Shown here: piece after piece, positions 1 to 8,305 of the stretch
Position numbering within the stretch: the first letter of the stretch is position 1
Layout of the letters: each line of letters starts with the position of its first letter
Assembly (NCBI RefSeq): GCF_902499125.1
Contig: NZ_CABVPX010000031.1
Span: forward strand, 1 to 64,000
Source: Burkholderia arboris
GTDB taxonomy: Bacteria; Pseudomonadota; Gammaproteobacteria; Burkholderiales; Burkholderiaceae
Reading direction: 5' to 3'
DNA length: 64,000 nt
The notes under the pieces: generated by a model
Seen by the model: only the letters and a program-made list of their open reading frames with translations
Database searches by the model: none
Told to the model about the DNA's origin: nothing
Made by a program: the position numbers and the translations under genes

Positions 1-210
1 GTGAACCTGCGCACGTACGCGGGGCCGGAGGGGCGTTTCTGCCCGGCGGCGGTGTACGAGTTCGTGAAGAACGACGATGGCAGCGATCGCCTGGTGATCA
101 ACGCGCAGAACTGCGTGCACTGCAAGACCTGCGACATCAAGGACCCGACGCAGAACATCGTGTGGGTCACGCCGGAAGGCGGCGGCGGGCCGAATTACCC
201 GAACATGTAA
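1..210 (+). CDS. Electron transfer flavoprotein-ubiquinone oxidoreductase, C-terminal end (partial)
   Basis: Only the last 69 codons are inside the window; the gene begins upstream. The visible part is the ferredoxin-like end of ETF-QO, which passes electrons from reduced ETF to the quinone pool at the inner membrane during acyl-CoA oxidation. Cysteines 14, 38, 41 and 44 (window numbering; motif C-V-H-C-K-T-C followed by D-I-K-D-P) are the expected [4Fe-4S] ligands, and the ending N-I-V-W-V-T-P-E-G-G-G-G-P-N-Y is characteristic of the family. The following thiolase and hydroxyacyl-CoA dehydrogenase fit a beta-oxidation setting. The first codon GTG is just the window edge, not a start. Confidence 0.93.
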   Translation: MNLRTYAGPEGRFCPAAVYEFVKNDDGSDRLVINAQNCVHCKTCDIKDPTQNIVWVTPEGGGGPNYPNM

Positions 211-258
211 CGCAACGCATCCTTGCGCCCGCGGGCGCGAACGAACCGGAGTGAAACG

Positions 259-1452
259 ATGAGCAATGCAGCGAAAGAAGTCGTGGTGGTGAGCGGTGTC
301 CGTACCGCGATCGGTGATTTCGGCGGCAGCCTGAAGGATTTCTCGCCGACCGATCTCGGGGCGAAGGTGGTCGCGGAAGTGCTGTCGCGCGCGAACGTGC
401 CGGGCGATGCGGTCGGCCATGTCGTGTTCGGCCACGTCGTGAACACCGAGCCGAAGGACATGTATCTCGCGCGCGTCGCGGCGATCAATGGCGGTGTCGC
501 GCAGCACGCGCCGGCGCTGACCGTGAACCGCCTGTGCGGCTCGGGCCTGCAGGCGATCGTGTCGGCTGCGCAGACGATCATGCTCGGCGATGCCGACGTC
601 GCGATCGGTGGTGGTTCGGAAAGCATGAGCCGCGCGCCGTACACGGTGCCGGCCGCGCGCTTCGGCCAGCGCATGGGTGACGGCAAGCTCGTCGACATGA
701 TGCTCGGCGCGCTGCACGACCCGTTCCAGACGATCCACATGGGCGTGACGGCCGAGAACGTCGCACGCAAGTACGACATCTCGCGCGACGCACAGGATGC
801 GCTGGCGCTCGAATCGCATCGTCGCGCGGCGCGCGCGATCGCGGAAGGGCGCTTCAAGGATCAGATCCTGCCGATCTCGATCCGCACGAAGAAGGGCGAG
901 GTCGCGTTCGACACCGACGAGCACGTGCGTCAAGACGCAAGCGCGGACGATTTCACGAAACTCAAGCCGGTGTTCGCGAAGGAAAACGGCACCGTGACGG
1001 CCGGCAACGCATCGGGCATCAACGATGCGGCGGCAGCCGTGCTGATGATGAGCGCGGACGTTGCGCGCGCCCAGGGCGTGAAGCCGCTCGCACGCCTCGT
1101 CGCGTATGCGCACGCGGGTGTCGATCCGGCGTACATGGGCATCGGCCCGGTGCCGGCCACGCAGAAGGCACTCGAACGCGCGGGCCTGAAGATCACCGAT
1201 CTCGACGTGATCGAAGCAAACGAAGCGTTCGCCGCACAGGCCTGCGCCGTCACGCAGGAGCTGGGCCTCGATCCGGCGAAGGTCAACCCGAACGGTTCGG
1301 GCATCTCGCTCGGTCACCCGATCGGTGCGACCGGCGCGCTGATCACGGTCAAGGCGCTGTACGAGCTGAAGCGCATCGGCGGGCGTTACGCGCTCGTGAC
1401 GATGTGTATCGGCGGCGGCCAGGGGATTGCTGCGATCTTCGAGAACATCTGA
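259..1452 (+). CDS. bktB: Beta-ketothiolase / acetyl-CoA acetyltransferase (BktB type)
   Basis: A 397-residue type II thiolase that condenses or cleaves 3-ketoacyl-CoA. The three catalytic residues are visible: nucleophile C93 in N-R-L-C-G-S-G, H353 in G-H-P-I-G, and C383 in C-I-G-G-G-Q-G. The sequence closely resembles the BktB thiolase of Cupriavidus as I remember it, including G-V-R-T-A-I-G near the N-terminus and N-E-A-F-A-A-Q-A in the middle. I chose ATG 259; an in-frame extension to 223 has no support. It is 49 bases after the ETF-QO stop and 38 bases before the 3-hydroxyacyl-CoA dehydrogenase, so probably one operon for short-chain acyl-CoA or polyhydroxyalkanoate metabolism. Confidence 0.92.
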   Translation: MSNAAKEVVVVSGVRTAIGDFGGSLKDFSPTDLGAKVVAEVLSRANVPGDAVGHVVFGHVVNTEPKDMYLARVAAINGGVAQHAPALTVNRLCGSGLQAIVSAAQTIMLGDADVAIGGGSESMSRAPYTVPAARFGQRMGDGKLVDMMLGALHDPFQTIHMGVTAENVARKYDISRDAQDALALESHRRAARAIAEGRFKDQILPISIRTKKGEVAFDTDEHVRQDASADDFTKLKPVFAKENGTVTAGNASGINDAAAAVLMMSADVARAQGVKPLARLVAYAHAGVDPAYMGIGPVPATQKALERAGLKITDLDVIEANEAFAAQACAVTQELGLDPAKVNPNGSGISLGHPIGATGALITVKALYELKRIGGRYALVTMCIGGGQGIAAIFENI

Positions 1453-1490
1453 TAATCGACCGTTCAGCACCCGAACACACAGGAAATTTC

Positions 1491-2345
1491 ATGGCCATCG
1501 AAATCGTCGGCGTCGTGGGCGCCGGAACCATGGGTAACGGCATTGCGCAAACGGCTGCCGTTGCGGGACTCAACGTCGTGATGATCGACGTCAGCGACGC
1601 CGCGCTCGACAAGGGCCTCGCCACGCTGAAGGGCAGCCTGGAGCGGCTCGTGTCGAAGGAGAAGCTCGACGCGGCCGCACGCGATGCGGCGCTCGCGCGC
1701 ATCACGACGTCGACCGACTACGCGAAGCTCGCATCGGTCGACATCGTGATCGAAGCGGCGACCGAGAACGTCGAGCTGAAGGGCCGCATCCTGAAGCAGA
1801 TCGAGGCCGTCGCGCGCCCCGACGCGATCATCGCGACCAACACGTCGTCGATCTCGATCACCGCGCTCGCGGCGCTGCTCGCGGAGCCGTCGCGTTTCCT
1901 CGGCATGCACTTCTTCAACCCGGTGCCGCTGATGCCGCTCGTCGAGATCATCCGCGGGCTGCAGACGAGCGATGCGACCGCGTCGGCCGTGCGCGCACTG
2001 ACCGAGCGTTTCGACAAGTCGCCGATCGGCGTGCGCAATTCGCCGGGCTTCGTCGTGAACCGGATCCTGGTGCCGATGATCAACGAAGCGTTCTTCGTGC
2101 TGGCCGAAGGCATCGCATCGGCGGAGGAGATCGACGCGGGGATGAAGCTCGGCGCGAACCACCCGATCGGGCCGCTCGCGCTGGCCGACCTCGTCGGCCT
2201 CGACGTGTGCCTCGCCGTGATGGACGTGTTCGTGAAGGACTTCGGCGATCCCAAGTATCGCGCGTGCCCGCTGCTGCGCGAGATGGTGTCGGCCGGGCGG
2301 CTCGGGCGCAAGACCGGGCGCGGCGTGTACGACTACGGCAAGTAA
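1491..2345 (+). CDS. 3-hydroxybutyryl-CoA / 3-hydroxyacyl-CoA dehydrogenase
   Basis: A 284-residue NAD(P)-dependent dehydrogenase that interconverts 3-hydroxyacyl-CoA and 3-ketoacyl-CoA. The Rossmann fingerprint G-A-G-T-M-G-N-G starts at residue 10, and the catalytic His140 with Glu152 lies in M-H-F-F-N-P-V-P-L-M-P-L-V-E. The C-terminal helical domain (N-S-P-G-F-V-V-N-R onward) completes the normal length for the Hbd/PaaH family. ATG 1491 follows an AGGAAA ribosome site. It sits directly behind the thiolase and supplies the adjacent step. Whether it works on PHB, fatty acids or phenylacetate cannot be read from the sequence. Confidence 0.93.
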   Translation: MAIEIVGVVGAGTMGNGIAQTAAVAGLNVVMIDVSDAALDKGLATLKGSLERLVSKEKLDAAARDAALARITTSTDYAKLASVDIVIEAATENVELKGRILKQIEAVARPDAIIATNTSSISITALAALLAEPSRFLGMHFFNPVPLMPLVEIIRGLQTSDATASAVRALTERFDKSPIGVRNSPGFVVNRILVPMINEAFFVLAEGIASAEEIDAGMKLGANHPIGPLALADLVGLDVCLAVMDVFVKDFGDPKYRACPLLREMVSAGRLGRKTGRGVYDYGK

Positions 2346-2364
2346 GCGGCACGTCCTGCCACTT

Positions 2365-2392
2365 CACGCGGCCGCCTTCGGGCGGCCGCGTG
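2365..2392 (+). terminator. Strong hairpin after the dehydrogenase
   Basis: Perfect 12-base arms (CACGCGGCCGCC and its complement) around a UUCG tetraloop, 20 bases after the stop at 2345. It also lies 16 bases past the end of the TetR gene on the other strand, so it can serve both convergent genes. There is no clear T-run, so part of its role may be mRNA 3' end protection. Confidence 0.7.
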
Positions 2393-2407
2393 CATTGTGC
2401 GGCGCGA

Positions 2408-3073
2408 TTATGCGTCGAGCACCGACAGGTCGCGCGGCAGCGCGCGCTTGAACATCGCGAGGATCTGCCGCGCCGCCTTCGGCGGCAACGTGATCGCGTG
2501 GCGCACGGCCGCCGCGATCTGGATCATCATCAGCTCGGCGAATGCGCTGCGTTGCGCACGTGTCGTGTCGGGCGCCACGTCTCCCAGCGCATCCGCGAAC
2601 AGCCCGGCCAGGAATTCGCCGTCCGCCCGGTCGAGATCCTGCAGCGCGCGGTCGGCCTGCGTCGCGCGCCAGATGTCGCGCATCAGCGGCGCGTCGACGA
2701 ACATCCGGTAGTAGCTGTCCGTGATGCGGGCGAGCGTGGCGTGCAGGTCGTCGAGCGTCTTCATCGCGGCGAGGTCGCGCCGCACGCAGTCGTGCCCGAC
2801 CGCGTTGTAGCGCTCCGCGAGCGTGCCGATCACGGCCGCCTTGTCCGGAAAGTACTGATACAGCGAACCGAACGAGATGCCCGTGCGCTCGACGATGTCG
2901 CTCATCCGGAATGCGTCGCAGCCCTTCTCGATCATCACTTCCGACGCACACGCAAGGATGCGCTCGAACCGCTCGCGGCTGCGCTGTTGCGTCGGCACCA
3001 GCCGTGCGCGCGCCGGCGCGTCCGCCGCCGCCGCGTCGGGCTCGTCGTTCTGCCCCGATTTTTGTCGGCCCAT
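2408..3073 (-). CDS. TetR family transcriptional regulator
   Basis: 221 residues with the N-terminal TetR helix-turn-helix (F-R-M-S-D-I-V-E-R-T-G-I-S-F-G-S-L-Y-Q-Y-F, about residues 58-78) and a helical ligand domain. A basic, low-complexity stretch of some 25 residues precedes the DNA-binding domain. It is divergent from the NmrA-like reductase at 3168, with two copies of a CGAGA-N3-TCTCG palindrome between them, so it probably represses that gene and itself. The ligand cannot be predicted. Confidence 0.9.
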   Translation of the reverse strand: MGRQKSGQNDEPDAAAADAPARARLVPTQQRSRERFERILACASEVMIEKGCDAFRMSDIVERTGISFGSLYQYFPDKAAVIGTLAERYNAVGHDCVRRDLAAMKTLDDLHATLARITDSYYRMFVDAPLMRDIWRATQADRALQDLDRADGEFLAGLFADALGDVAPDTTRAQRSAFAELMMIQIAAAVRHAITLPPKAARQILAMFKRALPRDLSVLDA

Positions 3074-3090
3074 GCCGCCTCCGGAAAAAC

Positions 3091-3144
3091 TTGACGTTGC
3101 TAATGCGAGAGTCTATCGTGTTTTTGAAACGCGAGACATTCTCG
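3091..3144 (+). promoter_or_regulatory. Promoter with paired TetR-type operators
   Basis: TTGACG (3091-3096) and TATCGT (3114-3119), 17 bases apart, make a plausible sigma-70 promoter for the gene at 3168. CGAGA-GTC-TATCG (3106-3118) overlaps its -10, and the perfect palindrome CGAGA-CAT-TCTCG (3132-3144) lies 26 bases further on. Two related sites on nearly the same helix face suit repression by the divergent TetR protein. Confidence 0.6.
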
Positions 3145-3167
3145 TATTTTCGTCAAAGGAGACGCAC

Positions 3168-3992
3168 ATGTCGGCACTTCCCATCCTCATCGTCGGCGGT
3201 TCGGGCAAGACGGGCGCCCGCGTCGATGCGCGGCTGCGTGCACGCGGCCTCGCGACGCGCCCGGTGTCGCGCACGTCGGCCGTCCGCTTCGACTGGACGG
3301 CGCCCGCGACCTGGCCCGCCGCGCTCGACGGCGTGTCGGCCGCGTATGTGACCTACCAGCCCGACTTGTCCGTTGACGGCGCCGTGGAAGCGATCGCGGC
3401 CTTTGCGCGGCTTGCACGGGAAAGCGGTGTCGAGCGCGTGGTGCTGCTGTCCGGGCGCGGCGAGCCCGGCGCACTGGCGGCCGAGGCCGCGCTGCAGGCG
3501 TCGGGCGTGGGCTGGGGTGTCGTGCGCGCCAGCTGGTTCAACCAGAACTTCTCCGAGGGCTATCTGCTCGACAGCGTGCTGGCCGGCGAAGTCGCGCTGC
3601 CGGCAGGCGCGGTGCGCGAGCCGTTCGTCGATACGGACGACCTCGCGGACGTGGCCGTGGCCGCGCTCACCGATGCGCGGTTCGCGGACCGCGTGATCGA
3701 AGTCACGGGCCCGCGCGCGCTGACGTTCGCTGAAGCAGTCGGCGAAATCGCGCGGGCTGCCGGCCGGCCCGTTGCTTATCGCGAGATTCCACCCGATGCG
3801 TTCGTCGCCGGGCTGCGCGAGGCCGGGGTGCCGGAGCCGGTCGTCGAACTGCTCGACGATCTGTTCCGCGTGGTGCTCGACGGGCGCAACAGCGCGGTGG
3901 CGTACGGCATCGAACAGACGCTCGGGCGGCCGGCGCGCGATTTCGCCGACTATGCGCGAGCGACGGCCGCCACCGGCGTGTGGAGCGCCTGA
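3168..3992 (+). CDS. NmrA-like NAD(P)-binding protein / azoreductase-like reductase
   Basis: A 274-residue atypical short-chain dehydrogenase of the NmrA/quinone reductase 2 (QorB-like) type. The dinucleotide motif is G-G-S-G-K-T-G near residue 8. The body has the family hallmarks V-V-R-A-S-W-F-N-Q-N-F and F-V-D-T-D-D-L-A-D-V-A, and no Y-x3-K catalytic pair. ATG 3168 follows AAAGGAG, a strong ribosome site. Divergence from a TetR regulator suggests induction by a quinone, azo or electrophilic compound; that role is inferred. A membrane protein gene follows almost immediately at 3995. Confidence 0.85.
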   Translation: MSALPILIVGGSGKTGARVDARLRARGLATRPVSRTSAVRFDWTAPATWPAALDGVSAAYVTYQPDLSVDGAVEAIAAFARLARESGVERVVLLSGRGEPGALAAEAALQASGVGWGVVRASWFNQNFSEGYLLDSVLAGEVALPAGAVREPFVDTDDLADVAVAALTDARFADRVIEVTGPRALTFAEAVGEIARAAGRPVAYREIPPDAFVAGLREAGVPEPVVELLDDLFRVVLDGRNSAVAYGIEQTLGRPARDFADYARATAATGVWSA

Positions 3993-3994
3993 CC

Positions 3995-4480
3995 ATGATC
4001 GCGTTCATGACTGCCGCATTGCTGTGGGGTTCGGCCATCGGTTGCGGGCTGATGGCCGGCGTGTACTTCGCGTTCTCGACGTTCGTGATGACGTCGCTCG
4101 GACGGATCGCGCCGCAGGCCGGCACGGCCGCGATGAATGCGATCAACGTCGACATCGTGCGTTCGCCGTTCATGCCGCTGTTCCTCGGCACGACGCTGAT
4201 GGCGCTCGCGCTCGTCGTGATCGCGCTGTTCAATCGCGACCAGCCGGGCGCGATGGCGGCGGTCGCGGGCGGCGTGCTGTACGTGTTCGGCATGTTCGCG
4301 GTGACGATGGCCGTCAACGTGCCGCTCAACGATGCGCTTGCCGCGGCCGATCCGGCGACCGCGCAAGGCGTGGCGCTGTGGACGCGCTACGTGCACGACT
4401 GGACGATGTGGAATCACGTGCGCACGGTCGCGTCGGCGGCTGCGTGCGCGTGCTTCATCGCGGGAATCGCGGCGCGGTAG
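3995..4480 (+). CDS. DUF1772 integral membrane protein
   Basis: 161 residues with four predicted membrane segments, ending with a conserved W-T-x-W-N-H-V-R-T motif typical of DUF1772 (anthrone-oxygenase-like) proteins. ATG 3995 lies 2 bases after the stop of the NmrA-like gene, so the pair is probably translationally coupled. Some relatives act on polyketide anthrones, but no function can be assigned here. Co-expression with a quinone-type reductase is the only clue. Confidence 0.8.
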   Translation: MIAFMTAALLWGSAIGCGLMAGVYFAFSTFVMTSLGRIAPQAGTAAMNAINVDIVRSPFMPLFLGTTLMALALVVIALFNRDQPGAMAAVAGGVLYVFGMFAVTMAVNVPLNDALAAADPATAQGVALWTRYVHDWTMWNHVRTVASAAACACFIAGIAAR

Positions 4481-4488
4481 CGTGGCTG

Positions 4489-5289
4489 CTACGCGTAGAA
4501 CGCCGACGGCGACATGCCGAAATGCCGCTTGAACATCGCGGAGAACGCACTCTGGCTGCTGTAGCCGTGATCCATCGCAACGGTCAGCACTTTCTCGCCG
4601 TGCGCAAGACGCTTGAGCGCGAGCAGCAGCCGCGCCTGCTCGCGCCAGCGGCGGAAGCTGAGCCCCGTCTCGCGCCGGAACGCGCGATGCAGCGTGCGCA
4701 CCGACAGGCCGAGCTTGTCGGCCCACTCGGCGATCGTGCACAGGTCGTCGGGCGTGGTGACGAGCGTATCGCAGATCGTCCGCAGGCGCGCATCGTGCGG
4801 CCACGGCAGGTACAGCGGCAGCAGCGGCGCGACCGTCACCTCGGCCAGCAGCAGGTGCATCAGGTGATCGTGGCGCGAGCCGGGCGCATAGTCGAGCGGC
4901 ACGTCGACCGCGGCGAGGATCAGCTCGCGCAGCAGCGGATGCACTTCCACCGCGCAACTGCGCGCAGGCAGGTGCTCGACCGCGCCCGGTTCGACGAATA
5001 CGGTGCGCATCTGCACGTCGCCGCTCATCTGCACCGTATGGTCGAGGCCGGCTTCGAGCCACACGCCGCGCGTCGGCGGCACGACCCACGACGCGCCTTC
5101 GGACTGCACGTGCATCACGCCCTCGATCGCATAGAGGAGCTGCGCGCGGCGATGGCTGTGCGTCGGGATCAACGTGCCGTGCACGTACGCGGCCGCCATC
5201 GCGGCCACGGGCATCGGCGTCGATTCGTAGCGCAGGTGCGCGAAGGGCTGGGTGGACTCGATTGTCCGATTGGCGATAAGTCCTGACAT
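4489..5289 (-). CDS. AraC family transcriptional regulator
   Basis: 266 residues: an N-terminal cupin-like sensor (H-S-H-R-R-A-Q-L-L-Y-A near residue 43) and a C-terminal AraC DNA-binding domain with two helix-turn-helix units (L-G-L-S-V-R-T-L-H-R-A-F-R and Y-S-S-Q-S-A-F-S-A-M-F-K). It ends 8 bases from the convergent DUF1772 gene and is divergent from the DMT exporter at 5381, its likely target. This cupin-AraC plus EamA exporter arrangement is common in Burkholderia. Confidence 0.9.
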   Translation of the reverse strand: MSGLIANRTIESTQPFAHLRYESTPMPVAAMAAAYVHGTLIPTHSHRRAQLLYAIEGVMHVQSEGASWVVPPTRGVWLEAGLDHTVQMSGDVQMRTVFVEPGAVEHLPARSCAVEVHPLLRELILAAVDVPLDYAPGSRHDHLMHLLLAEVTVAPLLPLYLPWPHDARLRTICDTLVTTPDDLCTIAEWADKLGLSVRTLHRAFRRETGLSFRRWREQARLLLALKRLAHGEKVLTVAMDHGYSSQSAFSAMFKRHFGMSPSAFYA

Positions 5290-5291
5290 TT

Positions 5292-5346
5292 TGGCGTGAG
5301 ACAGGCAGTTGGGCGGACGGGCACGATGGCGTTCCGATTCACGCCA
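5292..5346. promoter_or_regulatory. Inverted TGGCGTGA repeats between AraC and exporter
   Basis: TGGCGTGA (5292-5299) and its complement TCACGCCA (5339-5346) face each other in the 91-base divergent interval; GACAGG and CCTGTC lie beside them in the same inverted arrangement. These could be half-sites for the AraC protein, though the element is only suggestive. Confidence 0.35.
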
Positions 5347-5380
5347 GATCCCCTGTCAGGATATTAATCCGTCAAACGCG

Positions 5381-6289
5381 ATGAACAAGTCTCCTTTTCT
5401 GTTTCCCTTCTGCGCGATCGCGCTGTGGGCCGGCAACGTCGTGGTGTCGAAGCTGTCGGCGTCGACGATCGACCCGTCGGCCATCACGTTCTACCGGCTG
5501 CTGCTCGCCGTCGCGCTGATGAGCGTCTTCACGCTGGCCCCCGCGTGGCGCAACCGCGCGAGTCTCGTCGCGCACTTGCCGAAGCTCGCGGTGCTCGGCT
5601 TTCTCGCGATGGCGCTGTTCCAGAGCCTGTCCTACGAGGCCGCGAAGACGACCAGCGCGACCAACATGGCGATCATCACCGCGCTCGTGCCGCTGATGAC
5701 GATGGTGCTCAGCTCGCTGCTGCTCGGCGATCCGCCGGGCGCGGGCATGATCGGCGGCGGGGTGCTGTCGCTCGCGGGTGTCGTCTACCTGATCGCAGAA
5801 GGGCACCCGACGGCGATCGCCGCGCGCGGCGTGCATGCGGGCGACCTGCTGATGCTGGCCGCGTCGGCCGCGTACGCGCTTTACGGCGTGTTGCTCAAGC
5901 GCTGGCGCATCGGCGCGCTGCCGGCATGGCAGTCGACCTACGTGCAGGCGCTGGCCGCGCTCGTGTTCATGGTGCCGATGCTGCTGCGGTTGCCCGCGCA
6001 GGCCGCGTGGCCGACGCGCGCGAGCGTGCCGCTGATCCTGTACGCCGGCGTGCTGGCGTCGGTGGTGCTGCCCTATCTGTGGATGCAGGGCGTGCGGCTG
6101 CTCGGCCCGAGCCGCTGCGCGATGTTCATGAACCTGCTGCCCGTGATGACGGCCGGCGGCGCGATCGTGTTGCTCGGCGAATCGCTGCGGCTGTATCACC
6201 TGATCGGCGGCGTCGTCGCGCTTGTCGGCGTGGCGATCGCGCAGCGGTTCCCGTTCCATGCAGGTGCGTCGCAAGGCGCCCGCCAATGA
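5381..6289 (+). CDS. DMT (EamA) family transporter
   Basis: 302 residues with ten predicted membrane helices in two EamA repeats (F-P-F-C-A-I-A-L-W-A-G-N at the start and a second repeat from about residue 150). Such proteins export amino acids, metabolites or drugs across the inner membrane; the substrate is unknown. ATG 5381 was chosen by the hydrophobic start; an upstream in-frame extension is basic and non-conserved in look. Its stop overlaps the next start (ATGA at 6286), so it is coupled to the DUF815 gene. Probably controlled by the divergent AraC protein. Confidence 0.88.
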   Translation: MNKSPFLFPFCAIALWAGNVVVSKLSASTIDPSAITFYRLLLAVALMSVFTLAPAWRNRASLVAHLPKLAVLGFLAMALFQSLSYEAAKTTSATNMAIITALVPLMTMVLSSLLLGDPPGAGMIGGGVLSLAGVVYLIAEGHPTAIAARGVHAGDLLMLAASAAYALYGVLLKRWRIGALPAWQSTYVQALAALVFMVPMLLRLPAQAAWPTRASVPLILYAGVLASVVLPYLWMQGVRLLGPSRCAMFMNLLPVMTAGGAIVLLGESLRLYHLIGGVVALVGVAIAQRFPFHAGASQGARQ

Positions 6290-7263
6290 GCGCCGGTTTC
6301 GACGTGCAGGACCTGATCGCCGCGCTGCCGGACGGCCATGCACCGGTTGCCGATCCGTCGCTTGCGCGCCACCTCGAACGTATCGCGACCGCGCTCGAAG
6401 CGATGGCGGGCACCGGGCGGCAGGCGGCCGTCGATTTCGATGCGGCCGTCGCGTTTCGCTGGCGCGGTTTCGGCGCAGGCGATCGATCGGCGCCGCTCGA
6501 GCCGATCGCCACGCCCGCGCTCGTCGCGTTTGACGCGCTGCGCAACGTCGGCCGGCAGGCGGCGATCGTCGAACGGAACACGCGGCAGTTCGTGCGCGGG
6601 TTCGCGGCCAATCACGTGCTGCTGACCGGCGCGCGCGGCACCGGCAAGTCGTCGATCGTGAAGGCGTGCTTGCACGCGTTCGCGGCGCACGGGCTGAGGC
6701 TGATCGAGGTCAGCAAGGAAGGGCTGAACGATCTGCCGGCGATCGTCGAGTTGGTGCGCACACGGCCCGAGCGCTACATCGTGTTCTGCGACGACCTGTC
6801 GTTCGAGGCCGGCGAGACCGGCTACAAGGGGCTCAAGACGGTGCTCGACGGCTCGGTTGCGAGCGACCTGTCGAACGTGCTGGTGTACGCGACGTCCAAT
6901 CGCCGCCACCTGATGCCCGAGCAGGCGAGCGACAACGCGAACGTGACGCGCGCGGAGAACGGCGAGCTGCATCCGGGCGATGCGGTCGAGGAGCGGATCT
7001 CGCTGTCCGAGCGCTTCGGGATCTGGGTCACGTTCTACGGCTTCACGCAGGACGAGTATCTGGCCGTCGTCGAGAGCCATCTCGGCGCGGCCGGGTTCGA
7101 TGACGGGCAGATCCGTGCGGCGCGCGAGCCGGCGCTGCAATGGGCGCTCGAACGCGGTGCGCGCTCGGGGCGGATTGCGGTGCAGTTCGCGCGCGATTAC
7201 GCGGGGCGGCTGGCGGACGAAGGCGGCGCGGACGAAGGCGCGCCCGGGCGCCGAACCGGCTGA
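6286..7263 (+). CDS. DUF815 family AAA ATPase
   Basis: 325 residues with an AAA-type core: Walker A G-A-R-G-T-G-K-S-S and Walker B-like I-V-F-C-D-D-L-S-F-E, followed by L-V-Y-A-T-S-N-R-R-H-L (sensor 1) and a C-terminal G-A-R-S-G-R-I-A-x-Q-F. This matches the DUF815 ATP-binding proteins widespread in proteobacteria, whose role is unknown. The four-base overlap with the exporter stop indicates translational coupling. About 110 N-terminal residues precede the ATPase core. Confidence 0.88.
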   Translation: MSAGFDVQDLIAALPDGHAPVADPSLARHLERIATALEAMAGTGRQAAVDFDAAVAFRWRGFGAGDRSAPLEPIATPALVAFDALRNVGRQAAIVERNTRQFVRGFAANHVLLTGARGTGKSSIVKACLHAFAAHGLRLIEVSKEGLNDLPAIVELVRTRPERYIVFCDDLSFEAGETGYKGLKTVLDGSVASDLSNVLVYATSNRRHLMPEQASDNANVTRAENGELHPGDAVEERISLSERFGIWVTFYGFTQDEYLAVVESHLGAAGFDDGQIRAAREPALQWALERGARSGRIAVQFARDYAGRLADEGGADEGAPGRRTG

Positions 7264-7271
7264 GCGCCGCG

Positions 7272-8138
7272 TTACAGCAACCGCTCGGACAGCACACGGA
7301 ACGCGACGTTGGGCACAACGAAGCACATCGGTTCGCCGGTGGCGCCGATGCGTGCGAGGAAATCGCCGCCGCCCGCGGGCCCGGTCGTCGTCAGCGGCCG
7401 GACCGCGTCGACGCGGATCGGCAGGTCGATCGACGCGCAGGCAAGACGGTCGCAGTCCTGGACATGCGCGATCGCCGCATGCTGCAGCGCCAGGTACGCG
7501 ACGGCCGCGCGCCAGTCGTCGAAGAACGGCGCGAAGGCGGCGGGCAGCGTCCGGTCGTCCGACGCTTCGGCCGTGCAGCGGAAGTCGGGCGCACTCCCGC
7601 CACCGCCGGCCAGCACCGTGTCGTAGCGTCCGGCGTGGGCCGCATGCGTGAAGCGCCGCGCGAGATGGGACGGCAACGCATCGCTGAAGAGCCGGCTGCC
7701 GAGCGCATAGAGCGGGTGGTCGAATACGTTCTTCACGAACAGCACGGTGCGCTCGGCCGGCATCCCGTCCGGCAGCGCGTCGACGTAGAGCCGCCAGTTG
7801 CTCTGCAGCGGCGACGGAAACACGCGCCGCAGCGGGCCGGCGAGACGCGGGCCGAAGTGCCGGTGCGCATAGGTGAGCGTCGTGAACAGCGTGCGGCCGT
7901 CGCGGCTCGCAAGCGTGACGCCGCGCGGCACGAGGTGCGCGACGGCGGCGACCTCGACGACCCATGTGCAATACACGACGTTCTCGACGTCGCTCGCGAG
8001 CTGCAGGAACGGCAGCCGCGACAGCAGCGCGCGGCGTGCGCGCAGCAGCGGGCCGCTCCCGACGATCCGGTTGGCGAGCCGGCCGGCGATGCCGGCGGAC
8101 GGGTAAACGAAGGTGTTGTCGTAGCGCATGGGCGGCAT
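7272..8138 (-). CDS. DUF2071 family protein (YqjF-like)
   Basis: 288 residues related to the acetoacetate-decarboxylase-like DUF2071 group, recognised by V-V-Y-C-T-W-V-V-E-V-A-A-V-A-H-L-V-P-R-G-V-T-L near residue 50. Function unknown. The start at 8138 (M-P-P-M-R-Y-D-N) is the first methionine before the conserved part; 8129 is an alternative. It runs convergent with the DUF815 gene. A piece of this gene (around 7873-7930) recurs at about 27887-27955 on the far side of the catabolic island. Confidence 0.72.
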   Translation of the reverse strand: MPPMRYDNTFVYPSAGIAGRLANRIVGSGPLLRARRALLSRLPFLQLASDVENVVYCTWVVEVAAVAHLVPRGVTLASRDGRTLFTTLTYAHRHFGPRLAGPLRRVFPSPLQSNWRLYVDALPDGMPAERTVLFVKNVFDHPLYALGSRLFSDALPSHLARRFTHAAHAGRYDTVLAGGGGSAPDFRCTAEASDDRTLPAAFAPFFDDWRAAVAYLALQHAAIAHVQDCDRLACASIDLPIRVDAVRPLTTTGPAGGGDFLARIGATGEPMCFVVPNVAFRVLSERLL

Positions 8139-8305
8139 TGTGCCGGCGTTGCGGCATGAGCGGAAGACGGTGCGCGACGGCGCCCGGGTATTGTGGGATT
8201 CGTGAGGGGCAGGCATATTATCCGGGCGATCGGGGCCGGACCGTGCCGGATCGCGCCGGAGATCAAGAACAGAACACGCACGCACCAATCCACGGGGTTT
8301 GCATC

